DNA from: Rummeliibacillus stabekisii
GTDB taxonomy: Bacteria; Bacillota; Bacilli; Bacillales_A; Planococcaceae
Direction of reading: 5' to 3'
DNA length: 64,000 bases
Assembly: GCF_007988965.1 (NCBI RefSeq)
Contig: NZ_BJVD01000002.1
Location: 1-64,000, forward strand
The position numbers and the translations under genes were made by a program. This document shows positions 45,483-54,307 of this stretch, piece after piece. Under the pieces are notes generated by a model, which was given only the letters and a program-made list of their open reading frames with translations, was not told the origin of the DNA and made no database searches. How positions within the stretch are numbered: position 1 is the stretch's first letter; every line of letters starts with the position of its first letter.

Positions 45483-47063
45483 TTACACCAATTCTTTCAT
45501 TTCAAATTGTGCCAAATCACCAGCAGCTTTTACGCGTATACGTGTTGCATTTCCCGGCATATAGGCAAGTGGAACATCCTCCACATCTACGATGACCAAG
45601 CTTTCTTCAGCTGCCCCCGCATTAATCGCTTCTGTTTTAGCTTGTAGTTTTGCGTGCTCTAATGCTTTTTCTCTTCCTATTTCATCTAAAGAATAAATCT
45701 TTTCGATTTGGCCACTTACTTGTGAGATAGCTGAACCGATTGCGTTGGCAACACCTGAATGCTTCGGACGGATTACCTCTGAAGCACCTTCCAGTTGTTC
45801 CGGCAACAATACGCTACCTCCTCCTACAAGAATTACAGGTACTGGATCTGCGCTCGTCTTCATTTTATCAATGGCTTCTTCTACAAGTGACACCATCTTC
45901 GTGTACATTCTATTCAACAATTCCTTATCTAAATGTGCTACCTTAGCAGAATCACCGATCTCTACTTTGCCTAGAGCTACAGCAACATCTGTAGCCGTTA
46001 AAATATCTCCTCCAAAGACAAGGCTCTTTTCCTGTAATTTGTACCCAACGCTATCCGGTCCAATCGTGAAATCTCCATTATCTTGGGTACGAATCACTGT
46101 CCCTCCTCCAAGTCCTATCGACACAAGGTCAGGCATACGGAAGTTGGTTCTAGCACCACCAATTTCAACTGCTAGAGACGATTCTCGCGGGAAGGATTGT
46201 ACTAAAACACCCACATCGGATGTTGTGCCCCCAACATCTACGACAATTGCATCAGTGAGTTCACTTAAATAAGAAGCCCCTCGTAATGAGTTGGTCGGAC
46301 CGCACGCTACAGTAAATATAGGGTACTTGACTGTATATTCAATAGACATTAGTGTCCCGTCATTTTGTCCGAAAAATACTTTCGCATCTATTCCTTCGCT
46401 TTTCAGTGCGTTAATAAATCCGTCGGCTGCTGTTTTTGCCACATTCACAACGGATGCATTCAAAATTGTTGCATTTTCTCTTTCTAACAGTCCTACTGAA
46501 CCAATTTCAGAGGATAGTGATAAAGGAATATGTTCGCCTAGCACTTCTCGAAGTATCTCGCTTGCTCTTTCTTCATGCGATTTGGATACAGGTGAGAACA
46601 CTGATGTAATCGCAATTGAATCTACCTTCCCCTTAATCTCCTCAGCTATTTGGTATATATGGTCTTCATCTAAAGGAACAATTTCCCTGCCATCAAATTC
46701 ATGACCTCCACGCACGAGATAAACATGTTTCCCTAGTACTTCCCGAAGGTCATCAGGAACACCAATCAGTGGCTTCACTGATAAAGTTGCAGGAGCTCCG
46801 ATTCGGATGGCAGCTACTTTATTTAACCTTTTTCTTTCTACTATGGCATTCGTGCAATGAGTGGTGCCAAGCATTGCATATTTAATTTTCTCGCGAGGTA
46901 CGTTTGCTTGCGTAATAATTTGGTGCATTGCATTATAAATGCCTGTTGCCACATCTTCAGTTGTAGGGGATTTTGTCTCTGACAATACAGTATTATTTTG
47001 GTCTAGCAAAACGGCATCTGTATGGGTTCCGCCTACATCAATTCCTATACGATAAATACTCAT
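45483..47063 (-). CDS. Hydantoinase/oxoprolinase N-terminal domain protein (HyuA-like)
   Basis: A 526-residue protein with the HyuA-type actin/hexokinase-like fold: IGIDVGGTHTDAVLLD (about 6-21), LGTTHCTNAIVER (about 64-76), VACGPTNSLRGASYL (about 255-269) and DVGGTTSDVGVLV (about 277-289). The family opens hydantoins or oxoproline-like rings with ATP, usually with a HyuB partner. No HyuB gene is present; instead the gene overlaps DUF917 by one base, a pairing that recurs in other bacteria. The role in this four-gene cluster is therefore open: a ring-opening amidase working with DUF917 is the best guess. It has no close relation to the PxpABC oxoprolinase in this window. Confidence 0.88.
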   Translation of the reverse strand: MSIYRIGIDVGGTHTDAVLLDQNNTVLSETKSPTTEDVATGIYNAMHQIITQANVPREKIKYAMLGTTHCTNAIVERKRLNKVAAIRIGAPATLSVKPLIGVPDDLREVLGKHVYLVRGGHEFDGREIVPLDEDHIYQIAEEIKGKVDSIAITSVFSPVSKSHEERASEILREVLGEHIPLSLSSEIGSVGLLERENATILNASVVNVAKTAADGFINALKSEGIDAKVFFGQNDGTLMSIEYTVKYPIFTVACGPTNSLRGASYLSELTDAIVVDVGGTTSDVGVLVQSFPRESSLAVEIGGARTNFRMPDLVSIGLGGGTVIRTQDNGDFTIGPDSVGYKLQEKSLVFGGDILTATDVAVALGKVEIGDSAKVAHLDKELLNRMYTKMVSLVEEAIDKMKTSADPVPVILVGGGSVLLPEQLEGASEVIRPKHSGVANAIGSAISQVSGQIEKIYSLDEIGREKALEHAKLQAKTEAINAGAAEESLVIVDVEDVPLAYMPGNATRIRVKAAGDLAQFEMKELV

Positions 47064-48157
47064 TATGATAGCACTCCTTTTTTCGCAAGATCTTCTACAG
47101 GTACATAGTCCACATCGTATCCAAAGTACCTTGGACCGACAGCCTTAATTCCTTCTTCCGTTCTCCATTTCGGGTGGCATGGTATACCAATGACGACACA
47201 TCTTGATCCATATCGAATGCCTTCTGTTGTGATAGGTAGCCCTGTTTCTGCATCAAGCACCGCAATCAAATCCGGGGTAACACAAAGTAAGCGATTGTCT
47301 GTCTTGGCAAGAAGATGTTCATTTTGGAAATGTAGCTGCAGTGTTTCCCCTTTATATGAATGAAGTCCCTCAAATGTTGCAATCCCCTTCGCAAAACCTG
47401 ATTCTGTTTTGCGATTGATATCGCTAACTTTGCCGTTGAACAATTCATAACCATCAATCTGCTTCAATAATTCCTGGATTGGGTTTACATTCTTTTCCTT
47501 AGCGAGCCTAATCGTTCTACCGATTTCCTCTTCCAGTTTTAAAATATTTTTCACGCCACTGTCGCGTAGATTCTTGCCAGTCATTGAATACATCGCAGTC
47601 ATAGCGGATCCGCCCATTTGGATAGTGACAGCACGAGCAATTCTTTCTGTCCACACATTATCCACCGTAGATAACAAAGTTGTATTACCTTTTTCATCTG
47701 CGAGTATGGCAGGTGTAGCAGATATTCCATCTAGATAAAAAGTGACCATTTGTAATTCAGGGAATGCTCGACCCATTCCATCTGCGTCTATGACAGGAAT
47801 GCCTAGTTTGGCAGCAAGCGCAAATGGAATCATAGAATTGACACCGCCTGCTTCTATTGGGAATGTGGCATACACCTTTTTCCCTAAATAGTTTTCAAGG
47901 TTTTTAAAAGCCAAAATAGGCTCTTCACCGCTTGGCGCTTTTTCCAGCATCACTGTTGGTGCCCCCATCATGGAGGATGGCACTACTAAAGCGTCGTCTG
48001 GTACTTCCTCTACATCTAAAAGTGTGACTTCCCCGTATTCTTCGATTGCCTGCAGTGCCATCAGCTTTCCGATATATGGGTCACCTCCACCGCCTGTTCC
48101 TAGCATTGCTGCGCCAACTGCAATATCTTCAATTTGTTGTTTGCCTATTTTCCTCAT
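47063..48157 (-). CDS. DUF917 family protein
   Basis: A 364-residue soluble protein with the DUF917 opening IEDIAVGAAMLGTGGGGDPYIG, then VVPSSMMGAPTVMLEKAPSG (about 56-75) and FPIEAGGVNSMIPFALAAKLGIPVID-type segments, followed by DADGMGRAFPELQM. The translated frame extends to 48229, but ATG at 48157 is chosen since GGGAGGCTTTTTA stands before it. DUF917 proteins lie beside HyuA-like proteins and NCS1-type permeases in many genomes, and crystal work has shown a HyuA-like side domain in some. Its reaction is not known to me. The stop overlaps the HyuA-like start, so a heteromeric enzyme is plausible. Confidence 0.87.
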   Translation of the reverse strand: MRKIGKQQIEDIAVGAAMLGTGGGGDPYIGKLMALQAIEEYGEVTLLDVEEVPDDALVVPSSMMGAPTVMLEKAPSGEEPILAFKNLENYLGKKVYATFPIEAGGVNSMIPFALAAKLGIPVIDADGMGRAFPELQMVTFYLDGISATPAILADEKGNTTLLSTVDNVWTERIARAVTIQMGGSAMTAMYSMTGKNLRDSGVKNILKLEEEIGRTIRLAKEKNVNPIQELLKQIDGYELFNGKVSDINRKTESGFAKGIATFEGLHSYKGETLQLHFQNEHLLAKTDNRLLCVTPDLIAVLDAETGLPITTEGIRYGSRCVVIGIPCHPKWRTEEGIKAVGPRYFGYDVDYVPVEDLAKKGVLS

Positions 48158-48188
48158 TAAAAAGCCTCCCGAATATTCCGATTTTTTA

Positions 48189-49508
48189 TTATGCCACTTG
48201 TTTCTCATTTTCAATATGTTTATTTGCACTCGATCTCGTAGCTAATTTCCCAATGTAATAAACTACTCCACTTACCACAAGAGAATTAATAGATGGAATC
48301 CCTAGAGTGACAAAGTAACCTGCAGCAAAACCCATTGCCCACGCGATAAGTGTAATCGGACTTAGCTTTTCACCCACCACTGGTAGTGTCCCTTCTTCTC
48401 TGCTCTCATCAAGTGCCTGGCGATTGGTTTTTAATATGAAATAGTCAATCACCATAATACCGGCAACTGGCGGTATCAGAACGCCCAACAAGACAAGGAA
48501 ATCCACGAATTTATCAAGAATGCCTAGAACGGAAAGCAGCGTTCCAATAATCCCAATAACCAATGTGACAATTCCTCGATTTAATTTAACCTTAAATACT
48601 GAATCAAAGATGTTTGTAAAACCAAGTGATGAAGAATATAAATTCAAATTATTAATCTTGATCGTTGATGAAACGACTACTAATGCGCCTAGCCAGCCAG
48701 ATGTTTGCATCATGATGCTCGCCACGTCATTTGTTCTAGCAGCAAGTGCCATCAAAACCGCAATCATATTAATAAAAAGTTCGCCAATAACAGTTCCAAT
48801 CATCGTCATCCAAAAGACGTCTTTTCCACTTTTAGCAAAACGGCTAAAGTCCGGTGTGATGACTGCTCCGATAATAAATCCTCCGGCGACCATTGTTGCT
48901 GCTACGCCCATGGTCATCTTTTCACCAGCAGGAGCCGTGCTCATTAGTTCAAAAATGGAATGATCTTTAAGGACCTGATAAATCCCAAAGGCTACAGCGA
49001 TTAGAAATGCAGGCACAGCGATTGTCGCGGTCGCGCTTAATAATTTAAATCCAAAAATCACGAGAACCGTAACAGCAAGTCCCGTTAGTGTAGCCGCAAC
49101 AGGGAGACTTAATTTCCCATGGCTTGCCTGTACTAGCCCTTCTGCAAAAACGGAGTTCTGTACACCGAACCAGCCAATTGTGGAAATCGCAATAACAGCA
49201 CCAATAATACTTGACCCATAACGGCCAAAGCCCGTCCATCTTGACAATAGACTCGTGGAAAGACCTTCACGTGCTCCTGCATATCCTAGGAGAAGGCTAA
49301 TTACTTCTAAAATGACACTGCCGAACATCGTTGCCCAAAAGGCTTGCCAAAAGGTCATGCCATATCCTAATGCTGCCCCGATCACAAATGAGGATATCGT
49401 TGCCATTGATCCAACACGTACAATCGACACATTCCATAATGATTGTCGTGCTGATTGCGGTACGCGAGATAGTGAATAATCATCCATTGCATTTTGTTTA
49501 TTTTCCAT
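48189..49508 (-). CDS. NCS1 family permease (cytosine/hydantoin type)
   Basis: A 439-residue transporter with about twelve helices, of the nucleobase-cation-symport-1 family, nearest in feel to CodB-like cytosine permeases. Features include VPQSARQSLWNVSIVRVGS (about 16-34), FVIGAALGYGMTFWQAFWA (about 41-59), WFGVQNSVFAEGL (about 113-125) and GAVITPDFSRFAKSGKD (about 214-230). It lies between the racemase and DUF917 genes, so its cargo is probably a hydantoin, pyrimidine or similar ring. GAGAAGAGGCAA precedes the ATG. The spacing to DUF917 is 31 bp. Confidence 0.9.
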   Translation of the reverse strand: MENKQNAMDDYSLSRVPQSARQSLWNVSIVRVGSMATISSFVIGAALGYGMTFWQAFWATMFGSVILEVISLLLGYAGAREGLSTSLLSRWTGFGRYGSSIIGAVIAISTIGWFGVQNSVFAEGLVQASHGKLSLPVAATLTGLAVTVLVIFGFKLLSATATIAVPAFLIAVAFGIYQVLKDHSIFELMSTAPAGEKMTMGVAATMVAGGFIIGAVITPDFSRFAKSGKDVFWMTMIGTVIGELFINMIAVLMALAARTNDVASIMMQTSGWLGALVVVSSTIKINNLNLYSSSLGFTNIFDSVFKVKLNRGIVTLVIGIIGTLLSVLGILDKFVDFLVLLGVLIPPVAGIMVIDYFILKTNRQALDESREEGTLPVVGEKLSPITLIAWAMGFAAGYFVTLGIPSINSLVVSGVVYYIGKLATRSSANKHIENEKQVA

Positions 49509-49556
49509 TTGCCTCTTCTCCTCTACTCAGCTCTAACTCATAGGAACTAAACTCTA

Positions 49557-50279
49557 TTACATCTTTACTCTTTGTTTTGAAGGTGGCGTCATATATGTCA
49601 AACGACTTTGTTTCACACCCATCTCTATCAAACCTTCTAGCATCTTTGTGGCAGCAAAGGCCGGATCAATCACTGGGACTTCATAACCTTTTTCCCTAAG
49701 GCGCTCTTGCAGTTCTGCTGCTACGCCCAAAAAGCCTGTACATCCAAGTACGATTGCATGTGCACCGTCTTGTTCTATTGCCTTCACCATTTCTTCGAAT
49801 AGGGCCTCTTTCAACCTTTCCTTCTCATGAACTTCTAATACAGGAATATTAATATATCGAGTGGATGCTAGATTCCCGTGCACACCTAAAGTCTTGCTGA
49901 TATTCTCAATCATTGGCACCACATTCGGTAGCACCGACACGACTGAAAAGGACTTGGCCAATGAACTCGCAAATAGCATTCCTGCTTCACATGGCCCAAC
50001 GACAGGAATATCTAGTATCTCCCTGGCAGGCTTCACTCCGGGATCTCCGAAACAATCGCTAATAATTCCATCATAGCCTTCCTCTTCCGCCTCCTTAGCT
50101 TTTTCTAGCAAATTCGGCACGCTAAATGCTTCATCATATTCACTTTCTATTGATGCAGGACCATAATCTAGACTGCAAACCCCAAATTCTGTGTTAGCCG
50201 CACCATATAAATCAAATTCCTTTTTCGTTTCCTCTAAAAATACATCTGAAATAATAGGCATGATTACTTTAATTTTCAT
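49557..50279 (-). CDS. Asp/Glu/hydantoin racemase family protein
   Basis: A 240-residue cofactor-independent racemase-fold protein. The two catalytic cysteines appear in IISDCFGDPG (about 74-83) and VLGCTGFLG (about 177-185), each on one of the two lobes. The frame could begin at 50339, but ATG at 50279 is preferred because AAGGAGAGCAGACA precedes it. First gene of a four-gene operon with an NCS1 permease, DUF917 and HyuA-like gene, which points to 5-substituted hydantoins or a related chiral ring as substrate. Maleate isomerase-like or aspartate racemase roles cannot be excluded. Confidence 0.9.
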   Translation of the reverse strand: MKIKVIMPIISDVFLEETKKEFDLYGAANTEFGVCSLDYGPASIESEYDEAFSVPNLLEKAKEAEEEGYDGIISDCFGDPGVKPAREILDIPVVGPCEAGMLFASSLAKSFSVVSVLPNVVPMIENISKTLGVHGNLASTRYINIPVLEVHEKERLKEALFEEMVKAIEQDGAHAIVLGCTGFLGVAAELQERLREKGYEVPVIDPAFAATKMLEGLIEMGVKQSRLTYMTPPSKQRVKM

Positions 50280-50451
50280 TGTCTGCTCTCCTTTTTCATT
50301 TATACTTAAAGTGATAAGGCTAGAATTCTTTTCATGCAATGCTAGATTAACTTTAAAACCACCCCTTTTTGCGTGAATATTCCAGTTATATTACAAATAA
50401 TTAAATTAATATGAAATATTCAGATAATATAAAGTTTAATAAAATATATAC

Positions 50452-50471
50452 TACCTAATATTAGTTAGGTA
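50452..50471. promoter_or_regulatory. 20-bp palindrome, probable TetR operator
   Basis: TACCTAA (50452-50458) and TTAGGTA (50465-50471) are perfect inverted repeats around a 6-bp centre. The site lies 23 bp before the TetR gene start, in the spacer shared with the divergent racemase operon, so one dimeric repressor could control both. Confidence 0.7.
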
Positions 50472-50494
50472 ATCAAGAGGGAGAAGGAAATAGA

Positions 50495-51082
50495 TTGTCG
50501 ACAAAAATTAACATTATGAAAGCGGCTACAGAACTATTTGCCATAAAAGGATATGAAGGAACAACTTTAAAGGATATTGCAAATGCTGTTGGCATAAAGC
50601 CTCCATCTATTTATGCATTCTTTGAGGGAAAGGAAGATGTGTTGCTGCATATCTATCAAGAGATACTTGATGAGCATCATAAGCATCTGCAGGATATGCT
50701 AGAACAATTGAAGAATGGATACGCCAAAAATAAGCTGTATGGATTGTTAGTAACCGCGGCAGAATATCATTTATCTGAAGCTGGAAAAATGAAATTGTTT
50801 AGAAGGCTGATGCTCTTCCCGCCTGAAATTTTACAAAGCGAAATCACAGAAAGCTTCCAAAAACTTATTGCAATAGAACGACAAGCAATTAATGCTGTCT
50901 TTGAAGAAGCTATACGCAACAAAGAGGTTAGAGAAGGAAAAAGTGAAGACATGACAACTGCCTTCCAATGCTTAATGAATGGTTTGTTCTTAGAGTCACA
51001 GTATTATGATGAGCAGGAATTCTATCTACGACTTGATATTATTTGGGAGGAATACTGGATGGGAATTAGTAGAAAAGACTGA
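50495..51082 (+). CDS. TetR/AcrR family regulator
   Basis: A 195-residue regulator. The N-terminal HTH (about 1-50) has the standard pattern IMKAATELFAIKGYEGTTLK followed by IANAVGIKPPSIYAFFEGKEDVL. The C-terminal ligand domain is all-helical and has no recognisable sub-family signature; it somewhat resembles TetR_C_33-type regulators. The start is TTG at 50495 after GGAGAAGG. It is divergent from the racemase-permease-DUF917-HyuA operon with a palindrome between them, so it likely represses that operon and itself, releasing on binding the imported compound. A strong terminator follows at 51119-51156. Confidence 0.9.
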   Translation: MSTKINIMKAATELFAIKGYEGTTLKDIANAVGIKPPSIYAFFEGKEDVLLHIYQEILDEHHKHLQDMLEQLKNGYAKNKLYGLLVTAAEYHLSEAGKMKLFRRLMLFPPEILQSEITESFQKLIAIERQAINAVFEEAIRNKEVREGKSEDMTTAFQCLMNGLFLESQYYDEQEFYLRLDIIWEEYWMGISRKD

Positions 51083-51118
51083 TTCCTAGGAACACCCCTA
51101 GTCATCTCAATCACACTA

Positions 51119-51156
51119 AAAAACCGTGATATGTTGATAACATCACGGTTTTTCTT
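51119..51156. terminator. Bidirectional terminator between tetR and the AbgB-like gene
   Basis: AAAACCGTGAT and ATCACGGTTTT form an 11-bp stem with an 11-base loop, and the flanking A and T runs make it work in both directions. It separates two convergent genes. Confidence 0.9.
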
Positions 51157-51188
51157 TGTGCGGAAAATCAATAGTAGAATCCATTTAA

Positions 51189-52616
51189 TTATCTACGGAT
51201 TCTATATTGCTTATAGTCCTCTGGAAGAGGTGAAACATAGCTTTCTCCATCAAGACGTTCAAGCAATTCTTCTTTCGCCTTCTGGATTATATCTGGTCTC
51301 TTCATCACTTCAGCGGCAGTAGCAGCAATCACTTTTCCTGCATGCAGCATTCCCTTGTGGCCGATGGAAGACCCGCCTTGTGAGACCATTTGCCAAGAGT
51401 GCAAAGAGGTACCTATTGCTGCACAGGCAGCATAGCATTGGGCTGTTGGAACAATCCAGCTGACATCGCCTACATCTGTAGAACCAGGCATGACTTCTTT
51501 GTCCTCCACATGTGGCTCCACAATATCAGCGAGTTCTTTTCCTTTTAACTCTTTCACATTTTGCAAACCAAATTCTTTTTCTGCATCTGTTAGTGTATCT
51601 CGAATTTCTTTTGCTAATTGTATTTCCTTTTCATCAAATTCGGGTACGCCAAGTTCTACATATTTTTCCTGCATAACGGCTTCTAACGTTGTATTGGGAA
51701 TATAATTGAACATGGCCGAATCAAAACCAATCTCAAGCTCGGTGCCTGTCATAAGAGCAGCTCCTCTTGCAATGTCGCAGACCCGCTCATAAATCTCATG
51801 TGTTTGTTTTACTTCTGGCGCACGAACAAAGTACAATACTTCCGCTTCTGATTGAACCACGTTTGGCGACACTCCACCTGTATTGGTGATCGCATAGTGA
51901 ACCCTTGCTTCTGGAATGATATGCTCTCTTAAATAATTCACTCCCACACTTGTTAACTCTACCGCGTCCAACGCACTTCTCCCTAAATAAGGACTTGCTG
52001 CAGCATGAGAACTTTTGCCTGTAAAGCGGAAATTCACTTCATAGCATGCGAGTGTGCGAGAAGACCAAATTTTATTATGAGCTTCTGGGTGCCATGTTAA
52101 GGCAAAGTCGACATCATCAAACACGCCTTCTCGAACCATGAAGATTTTACCGCCCCCGATTTCTTCTCCAGGACATCCATAATACCGTATAGTACCTGGT
52201 AAATTGTTTTCTTCCATTAATTGACGAAGAGCAATCGCTGCGGCTAGCGACCCAGTACCAAGCAAATTATGTCCACAGCCATGGCCGTTACCGTTTTTCA
52301 CAACCTCTTCCTGTTTGGTCGATCCTGCTTTTTGGCTTAGACCAGTCAAGGCATCAAATTCACCTAAAATCGCCACCACAGGATTGCCGCTTCCATAGCT
52401 TCCCACAAAGGCTGTTTCAATGCCGCTAATCCCTCTCTCCACCTGAAATCCTTCATCTTCAAGCACCTTGCTAATGAGATCGGCAGACTTCCATTCTTCA
52501 AATCCAGTCTCAGCATATTCCCAAAGCTGATCGCTGACGCCAATCAGCTTGTCTCGTTTTTCTTCAATTAATTGATCTATTCTTGCTACTTCATTTTCTA
52601 TTTTCGTATCATTCAT
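51189..52616 (-). CDS. M20 amidohydrolase, AbgB-like
   Basis: A 475-residue zinc amidohydrolase similar to AbgB, which with AbgA cleaves p-aminobenzoyl-glutamate. Motifs are LGEFDALTGLSQKAG (about 94-108), NGHGCGHNLLGTGSLAAA (about 124-141), YYGCPGEEIGGGKIFM (about 162-177) and the terminal GGSSIGHKGMLHAGK (about 434-448), all family metal-site regions. It stands 33 bp downstream of a YfcC-type permease gene, and the two form a unit: import then hydrolysis of an amide-linked compound. No abgA partner is present. The natural substrate cannot be stated; single-subunit members often act on peptide-like amides. Confidence 0.88.
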   Translation of the reverse strand: MNDTKIENEVARIDQLIEEKRDKLIGVSDQLWEYAETGFEEWKSADLISKVLEDEGFQVERGISGIETAFVGSYGSGNPVVAILGEFDALTGLSQKAGSTKQEEVVKNGNGHGCGHNLLGTGSLAAAIALRQLMEENNLPGTIRYYGCPGEEIGGGKIFMVREGVFDDVDFALTWHPEAHNKIWSSRTLACYEVNFRFTGKSSHAAASPYLGRSALDAVELTSVGVNYLREHIIPEARVHYAITNTGGVSPNVVQSEAEVLYFVRAPEVKQTHEIYERVCDIARGAALMTGTELEIGFDSAMFNYIPNTTLEAVMQEKYVELGVPEFDEKEIQLAKEIRDTLTDAEKEFGLQNVKELKGKELADIVEPHVEDKEVMPGSTDVGDVSWIVPTAQCYAACAAIGTSLHSWQMVSQGGSSIGHKGMLHAGKVIAATAAEVMKRPDIIQKAKEELLERLDGESYVSPLPEDYKQYRIRR

Positions 52617-52648
52617 TTAGAACACCTCATTTTTTTATTTGTATATCC

Positions 52649-54073
52649 TTAAAAAGGTCCATATTTTGTGAGATAGGCGATAATGACAAACACGATGGCT
52701 ACTGCATATTGCACGAGCACCAATGGGAACAGCCATTTTAACCAGCGAATATAAGAAACGCCAACCAAGGCCGCCCCTGCTACAGCTATGCCAGGTATTA
52801 TCATATTGAATATGCCATCGCCAAATGTGAATATAAGTACAGCCGTTTGGCGGGTAACACCAATAATATCAGATAGCGGAGACATAATCGGCATTGTTAG
52901 AGCAGCCATCCCACTGCCGGAAGGAACCGCTATATGGAGCAGCGAATCGAAAACCATCATGCCAATCGCCGCAAAGGAAGGAGGCAGGTCCTTAATTAAA
53001 GTAGAGGCATAATACAGAATGGTATCCATGATGTGTCCCTGATCGAGCACAATCACAATGCCTCTTGCAACACCAATAATCATGGCACCATAAATGAGTG
53101 CTTGAGAACCTTTCATGAATTCATCGACTAATGTATTGGTGTTATAGCGGGCAATGAGCCCAATTGCTATGCCAAATATAATGAACATTCCGGCAATTTC
53201 ATTTATAAACCAGCCAAATTTTACAACGCCCACTCCTAGGATTATCAAATTGAGAACAAAGCAAGCGAGAATCAATTTATGTTTGCGTGTTAATGTAATA
53301 TCAGACTTTAATAGCTGGTCAATTTGTTCACGTTGAATTGTTCCATATTCCCCTAAGGACGGGTCTTGTTTCACTTTCATCGCATGCCGATAAACAAAAA
53401 TTACAGATACTATGTACATAACAACAAAAGCTGCAATCCGAAGGCCCATCCCCGAGAATGGCGGAAGCCCAGCTATTCCTTGTGCTACCCCTACAGTAAA
53501 TGGATTCATAATCGCCGTCGTAAAACCTGCAGATACGCCGACTAACACAATGCCAAGACCTGTAAGCGCATCATATCCTAGCCCTACAATCAGCGGAGTG
53601 ATAATCAGAATATAAGGAAGTGTTTCCTCATACATCCCAAGCAATGAGCCTAACAATGCAAAAAATAGCATCAAAACGGGAATGAGTAATTTCTCTTTTG
53701 AGCCGAACTTGCGAGTCATCGTTACAATGAAAGCCTCAACAGCACCCGTCGAATTCAGCACGCCGTATGCACCACCAATAATTAAGAGGAAAAACATAAT
53801 TGAAGCTGCATCGACCATCCCAGCAGGGATACTACCCAAGATGCCCATAAACCCAACTGGTTCAGCCTTTATAAAATGAAACGAATCAGGCTTCACAATA
53901 CTCCTGCCATCGATCATTTCCCTTTCATATTCTCCAGTTGGCATAATATACGTCAATATTACGCAGATAGCTAACAATCCTAATAAAAGAGCAAAGACAT
54001 TAATCTCTTTCGGCTTCTTCCCAGCTTTTGCCTCTCGTATGTCTACAACCTTTGGCGCCGTATTATTTGTCAT
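52649..54073 (-). CDS. YfcC family permease (DcuC/ArcD-like)
   Basis: A 474-residue integral membrane protein with about twelve helices and a hydrophilic N-terminus. It carries features of the YfcC family: ILTYIMPTGEYEREMIDGRS (about 39-58), GSLLGMYEETLPYILIITPL (about 142-161), MNPFTVGVAQGIAGLPPFSG (about 188-207) and SLLHIAVPSGSGMAALTMPI (about 378-397). The latter two give the pair of re-entrant loop motifs typical of ion-coupled carboxylate or amino acid carriers. It heads an operon with the AbgB-like hydrolase. Its cargo is probably that enzyme's substrate. GGGGGGAAAGGT precedes the ATG. Confidence 0.9.
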   Translation of the reverse strand: MTNNTAPKVVDIREAKAGKKPKEINVFALLLGLLAICVILTYIMPTGEYEREMIDGRSIVKPDSFHFIKAEPVGFMGILGSIPAGMVDAASIMFFLLIIGGAYGVLNSTGAVEAFIVTMTRKFGSKEKLLIPVLMLFFALLGSLLGMYEETLPYILIITPLIVGLGYDALTGLGIVLVGVSAGFTTAIMNPFTVGVAQGIAGLPPFSGMGLRIAAFVVMYIVSVIFVYRHAMKVKQDPSLGEYGTIQREQIDQLLKSDITLTRKHKLILACFVLNLIILGVGVVKFGWFINEIAGMFIIFGIAIGLIARYNTNTLVDEFMKGSQALIYGAMIIGVARGIVIVLDQGHIMDTILYYASTLIKDLPPSFAAIGMMVFDSLLHIAVPSGSGMAALTMPIMSPLSDIIGVTRQTAVLIFTFGDGIFNMIIPGIAVAGAALVGVSYIRWLKWLFPLVLVQYAVAIVFVIIAYLTKYGPF

Positions 54074-54247
54074 ACCTTTCCCCCCTTATCATCTATTCTT
54101 TTTAAATGAATAGTAATAAATTTTGAATATTGCTAATAAATATACAGAAGTACATATATTCCGTCAACCGAAATATTCTAAATATTTTAAATTAGTAATA
54201 TGGTAACACTTTAATTGGATGAATCATAAGTTTTACTTTAATCCCAA

Positions 54248-54284
54248 CAAAAAAGTCTTCAACCTCTTATGAGATCGAAGACTT
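54248..54284 (-). terminator. Terminator after the Ig-like protein gene
   Basis: AGTCTTCAACCT pairs with AGATCGAAGACT across a short loop. The A-run at about 54248-54254 gives U residues on the minus strand. It belongs to the same family of sequence as 145-178, 32748-32781 and 60333-60367. Confidence 0.85.
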
Positions 54285-54307
54285 TAAGAATGCGAATAAT
54301 AAAGATA

